The translations under genes and the position numbers were made by a program. Source: Takakia lepidozioides (lineage: Eukaryota > Streptophyta > Takakiopsida > Takakiales > Takakiaceae). Taken from it: a stretch of DNA of 64,000 nucleotides. Location of the stretch: the NCBI GenBank assembly GCA_030704615.1, contig CM060733.1:74748907-74812906 (forward strand), in the 5' to 3' direction. A model generated the notes under the pieces. That model searched no databases, was not told the origin of the DNA, and worked only from the letters and a program-made list of their open reading frames with translations. Below, piece after piece: positions 44,630 through 56,505 of the stretch (positions are counted from its first letter, which is position 1; every line of letters starts with the position of its first letter).

Positions 44630-47600
44630 GCCGCCATAGAAGAACAGGACTTGGAAAAATTTCACAATCCGGCAGACCCAGTGAATGGGCGGTGGGTTTA
44701 TGAGCTCACCCCAGGGCCATACTGGCGGGGCCCATAGGCGCATTGAAGACACTATTATCCTATAATGAGAGGCTTCAATAAGTACCTAGAAGTATCTCAC
44801 TCCATACTTTGCGGGTAGCAATAATTAATGGGGGAATGGTCAGAAATAGAGAGCGAGTGGGAGGAGCCAATAGGGAGCTTACAATGGAGGTGGGACTAGG
44901 GGTTTTTTTGGGTAGTTAGCCCTTAAACGCCCACCACCCTAGTTTGACTTTTTCCAAAAAGTCGAGCCCTGCACAAAAAATCAGGCATAACTTTCAGAGA
45001 AAAAAAAATTAATCACAATATTGTGACTCCCGGGCAACGCAACAAAGGGGAAGGAGGGGGGGGTCCATCCCTCACCCTGCGTCCTGGGGCAGTCGCAAGG
45101 ACGTCGCCCATGGCCAGAAATAGCCACGCGCCGACACATCGCACCCTGGGACATTAAAGCCCCCGCTCTGCGATGCCTGGACATCGCAGATGAGGTCTAT
45201 TCTGCCTAGGGGACTAGCGACGCCCTGGAATCGCCATGACGTCGCTGCCATCTGGGGGCATCGCTAGACCCCCATGGGTAGGGAGGTTCGCTGGCAACGC
45301 CCGGGAATCGCAAGGACGTCGCAGCCCCCTCGGGCCGTCGCTAGCTCCATGGGAGGGCACATTTGTACGCGTCTTCAATGTCATTCAAATTATACGAGCC
45401 AGTCTCTTGACCAGCCTCAAGAGACAATCACTTTTGAAGAACGGATTTTTCAAATTTGACTGAGTACCCCCAAATGAATCGTGGGGTCTCTGAAGTTGCA
45501 TGGATTAGGCTACCAGTTGGGATAGTACCCTGGTGGATTAGTGGGAATTGCCTTTCACAATGTTCACATGTGTGAATAATTGTACATTGTTGTTGGCATT
45601 TCATTCTTGGTCAAGAAAGTATACACCTGCTGTAGTAGCGAAGATATTGGAGACGTGTAACAACCAAATGAGGATTTTGGTTTTTTTGTCACCCTTCAAA
45701 CTTTTGAGGGCAATCAATTTACATCACAAATTGAATGGCCAGGTGCCCTGAAAATTGAGCAGTCTATTACCCGCCCCATGGCTGCTTCACAAGGTCTTAT
45801 ACTAAACTAAAATGGACAGGGAAAGCCAGGCCTTGGACGCTCCAGTGTCATCGCCAACCCCAGTATGTATACGGTTCTGTCATTACTTCCCCTTGCCACA
45901 TACAAAGCATGCAAAGTACTCACCCAAGCAGGTGCCGATTCCTGGCAGCGGGCAGAGTAAAGTGCTTGGGGTCGACACCTCCTAGCAAACTGTAGCTTGC
46001 TAGTGACCTCACCTGCGTCAAGCCACGACTAACCACACTTCAGCATGGCAACATGTAAACAAATGGGAAGAGTTTGAGGAGTGAGGGAAAGGGCAGAATG
46101 AACAGACCTATGAACACTGGTGTTTAGCTCATACACAGAACCACCAAGGCGAGGCAAAAACGAGGCATTAGGAGCCCAAGAGGGAACAAACATTTTTCTA
46201 ATTATTTGTGTTTGTTATGAGTTTGCCTCCATGTCTTGGTTCGAATGATGTCTATAGAACTTAAACGCTCAAAACTCTCGGACTGCAGCACGTAGAGAGT
46301 GACTCCCACATTGGCTATGGCGCACACCACCACAGTGACTCGTTTGCAGGTGCGAGATAGATCTGCAGCTGCACAAAAGCAATAAAACGCATACACTTGT
46401 GTAAGCTAATTCCCCTCTCTTCCTCTATATAATACCGAGAGGCACATGTACACACAACATTACTCAATATCAGCCATGTTGATGGTTTGGCAATTCCCAA
46501 ATGCACCACGCTGCTTGAGAATAAACTAGGAAATGTGGAGCAATGCAAGTTCAGTCACGGGCCCAACTTGGCCACCGGTTCTATCCCTGTTTGCAGAAAC
46601 ATTGTAATGAAAGGACAACTGGCAATTTCTGCTGCCAAATCACTCAGCAAAGATTCAATAAATAGTCACATAGCAGGATGCCCATCCTTAAAGCAGCCAT
46701 CCCCTTATCTGCCTTCCTCACATGAGAACATCCACCAATCATTAGACCTCCCATACTGAGACCGCGTCGGATAATTACAGGGGGGGTGTGACGACCAGAT
46801 TACAGCAACTCGATAATAAAAGAGAAAAAAACGAGAGGCCGTGCTCCGAGAGAGAGAGAGAGAGTCTTGTTACCTACTGGAACAGCTTCACATGCAAGCC
46901 CTCTTGTGTGCGTTGCTTTCGTCTATAATCTGGAGATCTTGGAGTAATCTGTGAAAGAAACCAAGGAGCAGCTGAGCAGCCAGAGTCTCAACCCTCGACC
47001 CAAGTACCTTGCAAACTCTACGGAAAAGACCTTGCGCTGCATCTTACTTTCATGCCCTGCTGATGAGGAACAGCCTCGGTACAGACAGTACAGTAACCTC
47101 AGCTTTTGCAAAGCCAAGCAAGATTCTACCTTCACTGAACAACTAGGGTAAAATATATTCACCTTGTCCTTCTGGAGCCAACCGTTCGTGGCGATCAAGG
47201 ATAGACGCAATGCAAAACACAGTAGGAGTTAAACACCGAGCAAAGTCAACAATAGTGGCGAGGGCCTGGATGGCGCCTCGCACGGAGAAGCTCGAAAGTG
47301 CGGGTGAACAGCGCCTCCCGAGTGCCCCCTGCAAGATGCGCGGAGTCCGGCGCACAAACCAGCGAGGGAGAGGCCACGGTTTGCATTGAGCACCACAACT
47401 GTTGAGAGCTTCCAGCTTGCAAGGTGAACGATTGCGGGAAGGCCCAAAGCTTGCAATGATGGCGGGAAAGCCCGAAGCTTACGTGACAATCGCAGATCGT
47501 ACTTACACTTGAAAGGTCCAGGGAAACGTAGTGTGGAGACACTCTTGTCCCTCGCGATGCGCCTATGTGCCACCGTCGGTGCCAGGATGTACTATTTTTA

Positions 47601-47730
47601 TCGGGCCTGTAGAAGGTCTCCTTAGTACAACAACCAAGAACGGGCAGAATTCAAGAAAACAAAACTTGCAGCCTTCCTAAGGGCCCATTAAACTTCTAAT
47701 GCAACAGGACCCAACACGACCGCCAGCCCC
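44630..47730. other. Non-coding, low information
   Basis: No gene is supported. There is a (GA)n microsatellite at about 46850, a GC-rich stretch with repeated GACGTCGC words at 45080-45350, and only chance frames. Confidence 0.4.
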
Positions 47731-47734
47731 CCAT

Positions 47735-48010
47735 GCCCAAAAGTGATTGAACCAACCAACCAAAGAATCAAAGCCGAGTCCCCCAAGTTCCCCATTCAAC
47801 AAGAGAAAGACCAAAGACCTCTGCCACTGCCCCCAGCCCCCCATGTGCAAAAGCGAGAATATGAACCAACCGCCAAAAGCCAGCCCCCAAGTCCTCGATT
47901 CAACAAGACAAAGAGCCAGAGACCTGCCCACATGCAGCCAAACGAGGATACCAACCAACCGCCCAAACGCAAAACCCAACCCCAAAGTTGCCCATTCGAC
48001 AAGACAGTAA
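47735..48010. repeat. C-rich tandem repeat of about 100 bp, three units
   Basis: Three imperfect units share CCATTCAACAAGA, CAGCCCCCCATG and AACCAACCGCC blocks. The long open frames on both strands across it are a consequence of this composition. Confidence 0.7.
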
Positions 48011-48274
48011 GCCCACCCCGATGCCCCAACATCACGCCCACCCCTGCCCACAGTACCCAAAAACATATTGCAGACCTGCAGCACCATTCCCAAGCTACCG
48101 CATCAACCCATACACAGAATAGTCACTCTTACACACCAATAGCACCTCCCTGCCAACAACATATACAAAACTGTCAACATCATGCAGCACATCATATGAG
48201 CTCGCATCCTCCTGAACTGGCATGCAAAGAAGGCCGCACTTCCTAGTGCTACACAGAATACCATGAGAATCTAT

Positions 48275-50755
48275 TCACCGAGCCCGAATGCGGTGGGCAT
48301 CACGCCAAAACAACCCAAGGCACATGAACGGCCCCCCACATTGAGGACAGTAATAGCGGAGTTCTCTTGCGGCACTGTCCACACAAACGCCGAAGAGGGC
48401 TATGCAAGCACTGGTGCACATGGGCATGACTGCCAGTATCATAAATTGAGGTCATCTCCAAGCTCGCCCATGTGCCAGCAGTCAACGACTGTGCCAACAC
48501 CAAATTGAACTGCAGATGGGAGATGGGACGCTTACCAATGTGCCTTATCTGTGCACAGTGCAAGACATAAGCATTCACCATGGTGGTGTCCAGCAGAAAG
48601 AAAAAGAAGCGATGCCACCACTTCTTTGTCTTCAGTTGGCAGCTATATGCCCCACGCAGCTGGTCCTGCACGTCCACACCCCGCATAAACGTTGGGTATT
48701 GCACATGCATAGGCACCGATGGAACATGCACTCTATTGTTGCCCACAAACCGGCGAACAGTGATTGGGGAATTCGGCCCACATGCAGGTCGAGCCGCCGA
48801 TGAAATGAGAAACACTGCCTTTTTATCCCACCACAACACAGCAGCGATCTGCGCCCTTGAAGAGTGCATCTTGAACCAACTATCACCTTGCATAACGGTC
48901 TTCATCTTTTTCTTTCTAAGCAAAGCAGCAGGCAGGCCCTTCCTATTCAACCTCACAGTGCCAGTGGCCCATGTCCCAAGATGGGCCATGTCATAAAACA
49001 GTTGGGGTGAGGTGAAAACGTTATCAGTCACCACCACATGGCCCAATCCATGCAAGGGTCCAATCAAATTCGTGACCATGTCGTACCCTTCACCTTTACC
49101 GCTTTTGTGCCTCACTCCTGCAGGGCCTCCATTCTTGCGGCCACAGTACACATCAAAGTCATACACATAACTAGACTTGGCATCCGCCAGTGCCCAAATT
49201 TTGATGCCCCACTTCACGGGCTTCTTTGGCATGTACTGTCTAATTCCACAGTACTTGCATCCACTGTTACCATTTTGCCCAAATTCCAGTGCAACTTGCA
49301 TCTACTCACCACCTCATCGCAGGTCCACCGCACCTTGCCAAGTTTGTCATACAAGGGGCTGCTACGATCAGAAATCAACAAGGCATTATCCACAAGATGC
49401 AAGCAGCAGAGAATGGCCTCGAACATGTCCCTGCTCATGACCTTCCTAATCACTTGGCATGAAAAGAAAATTTCGCTCAACTGCCAATAGCACCTGGTCT
49501 TCGACAGCTTCTTCATGCCCATGAAGAGACAAATACCTACCCAAGCTCTTAGCTCGGGGACAGTGAGAGGCACCCATGCAGACCCACCCCGAGTACCAAT
49601 TCGGACTTGTTCGCCAGCGTAACGATTTGTCTCCCTGCAAATGCGCTGCAGCACAACCAACCTCCAAAACAAATTAAAAAAAGACAAGATATTGGCGCCT
49701 CTCATGGCCGCCACTACTGGCCCAGGCTCAAGTCCTAGAAAGGCCTCCCTATCCCCCAAAAAAGTTGTGTCCGTGCCAGTGTTTTTTTTTTTCACTTTTC
49801 CTCAATCGTAGGCAGGACGACATGTAGATTCTACCCAGTGCCCATATGGCGAGACTAACGAGGTGACCTAGTTAGAAAAGTGGCTATATTACAGGTGTCA
49901 TATTTTAACAGGTCCACGTAGGACAAATCTGGCTCCTGATATTTGACCATTGGCGCTTTCTGGCGATTTTTTAAAATTTTACTCTCGTAATTCCTTAGTA
50001 AAAGTAGCTGACCCATTTTCCAGTCGAAATCTGGCGATTTTTTGCCAGATTAAAAAACACTGGTCCATGCACTCCCATTCCTTTGCAGCAAACAACTCGG
50101 CAAATGAGACACTATTCTCTTCATCCACATCCTCTAACTCCATACCCCTAGTGTCCCAGTCATCATCTATCACACTATCACCCTCGTAGGCATCATTGGC
50201 ATCTATGAAATCATTGCCTTCATCTCTCAGATTGGTGTCAGCAAAGTCGTATGCAAGGAACTCAAATGGTTCAGACCAATCCTCACAAACATTGGCTGGC
50301 AACTCCAACACACCCTTCTCCCCCATGTCAACGACTAACCACTTCATACTACCCTTATGAAAGGTTTCAAGGACAAGACCATGCACCTAGGCATTCTCAC
50401 TCTGCATCCTCACTTTCCACTCCCAAGTTACAATATGATGGCAACTTTGCCTAATACTAGAAGATGCACCACACATAGTGTCATCGGGCACTTCTGACCA
50501 TTGTGGCATATCATGGAAAGACTCTGCCCCAAAACCTTCACCACTAGAAAGACAATTGGGCTGCAATGCACCTAAAGGGGATCTGCATAGGCTAGGCAAC
50601 ACAAATGCCGACACAGGCGGGGGACTTGTGCAACCCCCTGGTGCCTGCAATCCCATCCCACAAACCCTATCACATTTCCTCTGAACAGGAAGCCTCGGGG
50701 GAGGCGACCTTATACTCTCCGGAACCTGGCGTTTCCCTCTCGCTGCCATCTTCAT
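48275..50755 (-). pseudogene. piggyBac transposase, interrupted
   Basis: This is a cut-and-paste transposase of the piggyBac (DDE_Tnp_1_7) family. From 50755 down come a Ser/Pro-rich N-terminus, an in-frame TAG at 50387-50389, and an acidic segment to MELEDVDEENSV. The 286-bp MITE at 49777-50062 follows, then the core: ELRAWVGICLFMGMKKL, YDKLGKVRWTCDEV, VTVDAS (first acidic site), RQYMPKKPVKWGIK, VVVTDNVFTSP (second) and VDVQDQLRGAYS (third). A frameshift near 49250 splits the first site from QYMPKKP. Another near 48340 moves the C-terminal Cys finger (RYYCPQCGGPFMCLG, then H) out of frame; it ends with TGA at 48275. All catalytic sites remain recognisable, so decay is fairly recent. Confidence 0.9.
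49777..50062. mobile_element. hAT-type MITE inside the piggyBac gene
   Basis: The insert is 286 bp with terminal inverted repeats CAGTGTTTTTT at the left and AAAAAACACTG at the right. It is flanked by 8-bp direct repeats GTCCGTGC (49769-49776) and GTCCATGC (50063-50070), with one mismatch. CAGTG ends and an 8-bp duplication are typical of hAT elements. Insert plus duplication is 294 bp, a multiple of three, and the transposase frame is the same on both sides. It has no gene of its own. Confidence 0.88.
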
Positions 50756-51899
50756 TTGCTTGAGTATCGGCCTCAGGCCAGATGACCTCTCTCAACACGT
50801 CGTTCACTTTGTCACTAAAGCCTAGGGGATCCCCTTCCTCCCTCCTCTCTTTCCACCCAAGGAACTAGCTCCCTCTTGTCTTTTGTTCCCCCACTAGTGC
50901 CCTCCCCCGGCTACACCTCTCTCCTTCTACGCCTCTTTCTCTTTCGCTCCCTCTCCTGGGCCTGTCCTTTCCCCTTCCCCTCGACTACTCCCCCCCCCCC
51001 CCTCCACTACTTCCCTACCCTCCTTGATGATTCGGGGAACCTCATGGACACGACGTCTTTTCCTCTTCCTCTTACCATCCCCACGGGTAGGCACCGCCAC
51101 TGTCCCTGCTTTGTCAGTGGCAATCCCATTGCTTGCCACAAGCTTAGCCACGAATGCGCCAAGCTCCTGAACACAAAACCCACAAAATTAGAAACAAACC
51201 AGAAAGAAAATGAAAGGCAAAGGAAAGAAAATGAAAGTGAAGGAAAGAGGCTCACCTTTGCGTCCATGACCTCAATGTTGCCCTCGGTCCCCGCTTGTGT
51301 GCACCCCCCATAAGGCCCTCTCGGAATAAGGGTGGAAGCCTGTCCCATGCACCCAATAGGCTCGCAGGCGGCGCCCCAAAGTCCAGGGTCTTCTTCAATG
51401 ACCGTTCAGGCGACGGACTTCGCAAGGGGCCCTCCAAAGCTAGTGTCACCCTCTCCTCTTCCCCCTCCCTTTCCCGTGCCCCCTTATTTCCCCTCTTCCT
51501 CTTCTTGTCTTCCTCCCTCTCCCCTTTCCTCCTCCTCCACCTCATTGCGGCCTTTTGAAGCCTCCCTCTTCTCCCAAGGTGAGGAGGAACCCACCCCCTT
51601 CTGACCCCCCCCCCCCACCTTATAGGCCCTCTTGGCTGCAGAAGAAAGGGAAAAGGCATTGGCGGTGGGGCTAAGATCAAGTTGCCCATACCTGGCGCCA
51701 GATCTGAGAATGCGCTTTCCCATGTAAAAGTCAGGGCGTGGGGTGGCGTCCCAGCCTGAACATTGGGTGCACCACCCTCATGTGGAGGCTCATCCTCAGC
51801 CTCTTTCGAGGGCGTGGAGGCCTCAATGGCCTTACGGCTTGGTCCTCTCACATAGCCGCCTATAGGGCTGGTGAGTTTGGACCAAGTGGACCGTATCAC
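50756..51899 (-). pseudogene. Possible upstream exons of the piggyBac gene
   Basis: Minus-strand frames lead toward the transposase. One from 51899 is Arg/Glu/Lys-rich; at about 51290-51256 it reads NIEVMDAK and meets a donor GTGAGC. An acceptor TTCAG at 51167 leads into ELGAFVAKLVASNG and a basic run KRKRKRRR. The phases agree. The link to the transposase at 50755 is by position only, and low-complexity DNA weakens the case. Confidence 0.35.
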
Positions 51900-52139
51900 A
51901 CGCCGTCAATGACGGGAGCGTTGTCAGGCTTGCCTACCTTAGCGGCATTTCTGCTCCTTCGCCGGCGCCTTCACCTTGTCCTTCGCCATACTACGAGCTT
52001 ATCCCTGTGCCCACAACACTACTACCCTGTGATTTCACACGCCAAAAACAAACAAGGCCTGACCCTCCCCCTTCCCCTCTCTCCCTCTCCCTCTATCTTT
52101 ATGTCCTTCTCCATCTCCCCATTTCTCTCTCTGCTGATA

Positions 52140-52960
52140 AGCAAAAAAAGAGAAGAGGAGGTGGGGGGGGGGGGGGGGGGGGGGGGGGGCTGAGCACCAA
52201 CACTTGCTGCTGCTGTCAGTCCCCCGCCCCACCATTCCAAAAAGCGAAAAAAAAAAAAGGTGGGGGGGCTGAGCAGCATCAGCAAGTACTTGCTGCTGCA
52301 GCTCTCAGCGTCCCCCACCATTGCCAAAACCAAAAAATGACAGGTCGGGGGGGGGGGTAAGACCAGCAACAGCAAGTTGCTCTCAGCACCCCCCCCCATT
52401 CCAAAACAAAAAACGAAAAGGTGGGGGGGGAAGTGACTGAGCAGCAGCAGCTGCTGAGTCACCCCCCCCCCCCCCCTTCTTTTTTATTTTTCTTCCCTCA
52501 TCTCTCCCCTCTCTCCCTCTCTCCCTCTCTCTCCCTCTCTCCCTCTCTCTCCCTCTGTCCCATCATGATGTGGAGAGAGAAGGACTGTTGAGGGGGAAAC
52601 CAAAAAAAAAACGGTGGGGGGGTGGGGAAGTGACTGGAGCAGCAGCAAATTGCTGCTGCTGCTCCAGTCACTTCCCCCCCCCTTTTTTTTTTTTTTTTTC
52701 TCTCTCTCATCTCTCCCTCTCTCTCCCTCTTTCCCCTCATCTGTCCCTCTGTCCCATCAAGATGTGGAGAGAGAGGGAGAGAGGGAGAAAAAGGGAGTGA
52801 TGAGGGAAAAAAAAAAAAAAAAAAAAAAAAAAGTGGGGGTTGGGGGGGGGGGTGACTCAGCAGCAGCAGCCTCTCAGTCCCCCCCACCTTCTTTTTTATT
52901 TTCTTTCCCTCATCCCCTCATTTCCTTTCCCTCGCTCCCTCTCTCCCTCTGTCTCCCTCC
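52140..52960. repeat. Low-complexity block with CAG/CTG hairpins
   Basis: Runs of G, C, A and T of 8-30 bases and CTCTCCCT repeats alternate with short hairpins of GCAGCAGC/GCTGCTGC. The clearest, 52624-52676, pairs GAAGTGACTGGAGCAGCAGC with its complement across almost no loop; others are near 52275 and 52431-52461. Four to five units of GTGACT plus CAG repeats are visible. No gene is supported; assembly through the homopolymers may be unreliable. Confidence 0.75.
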
Positions 52961-54890
52961 TCGGAACTGGCCGGTGTTGCATCTTTTCATGATTTTCCAT
53001 TTATAGCAGATGGATTCTAAAAGGTGTTTTCACCCGACTTGTAAAGGTTTTCTATCCATACCGGAAGAATCACCTGGGTGGACACTAAAGTACCTTTAAA
53101 AAGGACCAATAATTTTTCATTCCTCTTTTATTGACTTTCATCTATATCAGATGAGTCATCAGAGAATGAGGAATTACCTCCATAAGGGTTATGACACTAG
53201 CATCCTATCTATAATTTTTTCCATCCATGCCGGATGAAAAATACCAGGATCTGAATTCGTTTTATTCCCCCTTTATGCTTTTTTTTCCGTACTGGATGAG
53301 GCTTTCTCTTAAAGGATGACGAATTACCTGTTAGGATGAAAAACCGCTGCCCTGGATGATGGATACTACTTTTTCATCCTACTGATGGACCTCATCCAAA
53401 CAAATGAACCTATTTATTTTTTCATCTGGACCGGATGAAAAAAACAGCTTATGATGGCCATGGAGATTTTTTTAATTACCCTTAATTATTGCTAATTAAG
53501 GAGTGAAACCCTAACTCCTACCCTATAATCTACTGTTTAAACCTAGCTAACGGATGACATCCGTCGGGTTCTTAAGAGAAAGGGTATTGATTATTCATCC
53601 TCCGGATGAAAAATCGGGCTCTGCCCTAGGGTGTCTCTCCCGCTGTCAGCTGCATTCCTCGTGCTGCTGAGCTCGCGAGTTATGGCGTCTGAGCTCTGCT
53701 ACTACCCTGTCTGCTGCTTCATGCCGGACGAGCTCCTGGGGATGCGCAATGGCGGCGTCTTGTCTCTTCTCACAGGCGGGAGAACCCGTTGTGATGGCAT
53801 CGTCCCTTTCCCTCCTCTGGCTTTTATGTTTCGCAGCGGCGCTTTGGTGGGGAAGTATATCGATCTCTCTCCCTTCTTAGACCTAGCATTTGTATGCTTT
53901 GCTTCTCCTTAGCTGTGCTTGACGTGGCGTGTTGGTGGCGATGGCGCAGTGTTACCTTCCCCAATCGCTCAAGGCTTTTGGCGATTAGGGTTCCTTTTAC
54001 TTCATATCTTTCTCTCTTGTTTTTTGGGGTTCTTAGTTGACATCGATAACAAGTGTAGGGGTCTGTGATTCACCCGGGGTTCCACAATCCTCACTAACCC
54101 ATTGGTTTTTGTGGGGGCTTGTGATGGGACCAGGTGAGGATCCCTACCTACTTTGAATTCTCTTGAGCTTGCAGATAAGGATGTGTGCAAAAGGAACATA
54201 CTGCTGCTGCCTGCAGCCCCGATTTCGGCCCGCTTGCTCCCGGTTTGACATGATGATGCTTGCTTTTGACTTATCTTTTGCGGCTGCTGATGGAGCACTT
54301 TGGCCTGGCAGCCTTGTCTCATGCAGCACTACATGTGAATCCTACCTTGTCTTGAATCTTTGACAGCTTTGCCTGTGGATTTTATTTTTTTTTGGCCTTA
54401 AAAGAGGATTGATGGTGTAAGGGACAAGTCATAAGTGGTTGTTTGGCTCTAAGGATGAGAAGACCTAAGTTTTGTTAAAGAAGACAGCCTGATAAGGCAG
54501 TGACAGGCTGTTTTCAGACCTGGTTTTGTTGTGGAATGAAGCATAGTGAGGTTCTATTTGCAAAACATGGCATTAGCCTCCTGTGAAACAATGACGGTAA
54601 GCTCTAAAGGACTCTGGCCAATGATTATTTACTCTATTTTGCCATATGAACAGCCACCTGCATTGTATGATTTATCTTGGTCAAGTGGACTTGGTCTTGG
54701 GTACTCAAAGTGTATGTATGTCCAGATCTGGATGCTGTGACAAGGCAGGCCTTTCTTCCATGCAAGAGTCCTATGTGCATAGGTCATGAATATATACAAT
54801 GACAGACTGTTCTTACATACCCAGAAGGCCTTGCACAATGCATGCTTTTGGGGTGCTTAGATTTGGCCAAATGTGAAGCTGTAATATGGC
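52961..54890. other. Mostly non-coding; repeated CCGGATGAAAAA words
   Basis: Between 53000 and 53620 the words CCGGATGAAAAA, CGGATGA and their complements recur six or more times at irregular spacing. A 93-residue frame at 53631-53912 begins with a hydrophobic stretch but has no known domain. The rest to 54890 shows nothing I can name. Confidence 0.4.
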
Positions 54891-54894
54891 TTAC

Positions 54895-55681
54895 CTTGCC
54901 CAAGAAGTGTACTTGGTGGCAGGAGGTCCATGGTGACACCTTCAGAGCTGGAATTGTACCAAATGTCATTTTGAACAATACCCTAGTGGATATGTAGGCA
55001 AAATGTGGGTGCATCGGGGATGCAAAGGGAGTGTTCAACACTATGGCTGAACGAGATGTGGTGTCGTGGAGTGCGATGCTTGCAGGGTATGCAACACAAG
55101 GACGTGGGATGGAGGCTTTGGAGACCTATGAGCAACTGAAGGGGGAATGGGTCCAGCCCAGCCACATCATGTTTGTATGCATTGTAGGCCTGGCAGCCCT
55201 GGAGAAGGGTAAAGAGGTGCATGGGGATATCATCAAAGCTGGAATTGTACCTAATGTCATTCCATACACTACCCTGGCAGCTCTGGAAAAGGGGAAGGAG
55301 GACCGTGGTGATATCTTCAGAGCTGGAATTGTACCAAATGTCATTCTGAACAATACCCTAGTGGACATGTATGCAAAATGTGGGTGCATCGGGGATGCAA
55401 AGGGAGTGTTCAACACTATGGCTGAACGAGATGTGGTGTCGTGGAGTGCGATGCTTACAGGGTATGCACAGTAGGGACGTGGGATGGACGCTTTGGAGAC
55501 CTATGAGCAACTGAAGGGGGAAGGGGTCCAGCCCGGCCACATCATGTTTGTATGCATTGCAAGCCTGGCAGCCCTGGAGAAGGGCAAAGAGGTGCATGGG
55601 GATATCATCAAAGCTGGAATTGTACCTAATGTCATTCGAAACTGCCCTGGCAGCTCTGGAAAAGGGGAAGGAGGTCCATGG
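54895..55681 (+). pseudogene. PPR (PLS-type) repeat fragment, block a
   Basis: The block codes pentatricopeptide repeats of the PLS kind used in plant organellar RNA editing: [56 protein letters not shown] and ALEKGKEVHGDIIKAGIVPN. Stops and frame changes (a TAG near 54993, another after LTGYAQ near 55472) prevent a long protein. No N-terminal targeting sequence, E or DYW domain is seen. Confidence 0.85.
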
Positions 55682-56505
55682 TACAATTCCAGCTTTGATG
55701 ATATCCCCATGCACCTCTTTGCCCTTCTCCAGGGCTGTCGGGCCTGCAATGCATACAAACATGATGTGGCCGGGCTGGACCCCTTCCCCCTTCAGTTGCT
55801 CATAGGTCTCCAAAGCCTCCATCCTATGTCCTGCTTTGCATACCCTGCAAGCATCGCACTCCACGACACCACATCTCGTTCAGCCATAGTGTTGAACACT
55901 CCTTTTGCATCCTCGATGCACCCACATTTTGCATACATGTCCACTAGGGTATTGTTCAAAATGACATTTGGTACAATTCCAACTCTGAAGGTGTCACCAT
56001 GGAACTGCCAGGGCAATGTTTCGAATGACATTAGGTGCAATTCCAGCTTTGATGATATCCCCATGCACCTCTTTGCCCTTCTCCAGGGCTGCCAGGCCTG
56101 CAATGCATACAAACATAATGTGGCCAGGCTAGACCCCTTCCCCCATCATTTGCTCATAGGTCTCCAAAGCCTCCATCCCACGTTCCTGCTGTGCATACCT
56201 GCAAGCATCGCACTCCACGACACCACATCTCGTTCAGCCATAGTGTTGAACACTCCCTTTGCATCCCCGATGCACCCACATTTGCATACATGTCTACTAG
56301 GGTATTGTTCAGAATGACATTTGGTACAATTCCAGCTCTGAAGATGTCACCACGGACCTCCTCCCCCTTTTCCAGAGCTGCCAGGGCAGTATTTAGAATG
56401 ACATTAGGTACAATTCCAGCTTTGATGATATCCCCATGCACCTCTTCACCCTTCTCAAGGGTTGCCAAGCTTGCACAAGCATTGCAATGCACACAAACAT
56501 GATGT
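55682..56505 (-). pseudogene. PPR repeat fragment, block b (inverted)
   Basis: This is the same PPR sequence in opposite orientation, starting 54 bases after the end of its partner in block a. About 315 bp of block a (55310-55627) and block b (55682-56000) are near-perfect complements. Frames are broken, for example near 56190 and 56280. Confidence 0.85.

Noticed and set aside
47677-48246. Long frames on both strands
   Set aside because: They arise from a C-rich tandem repeat; proline-rich or glycine-rich on either strand with no known motif.
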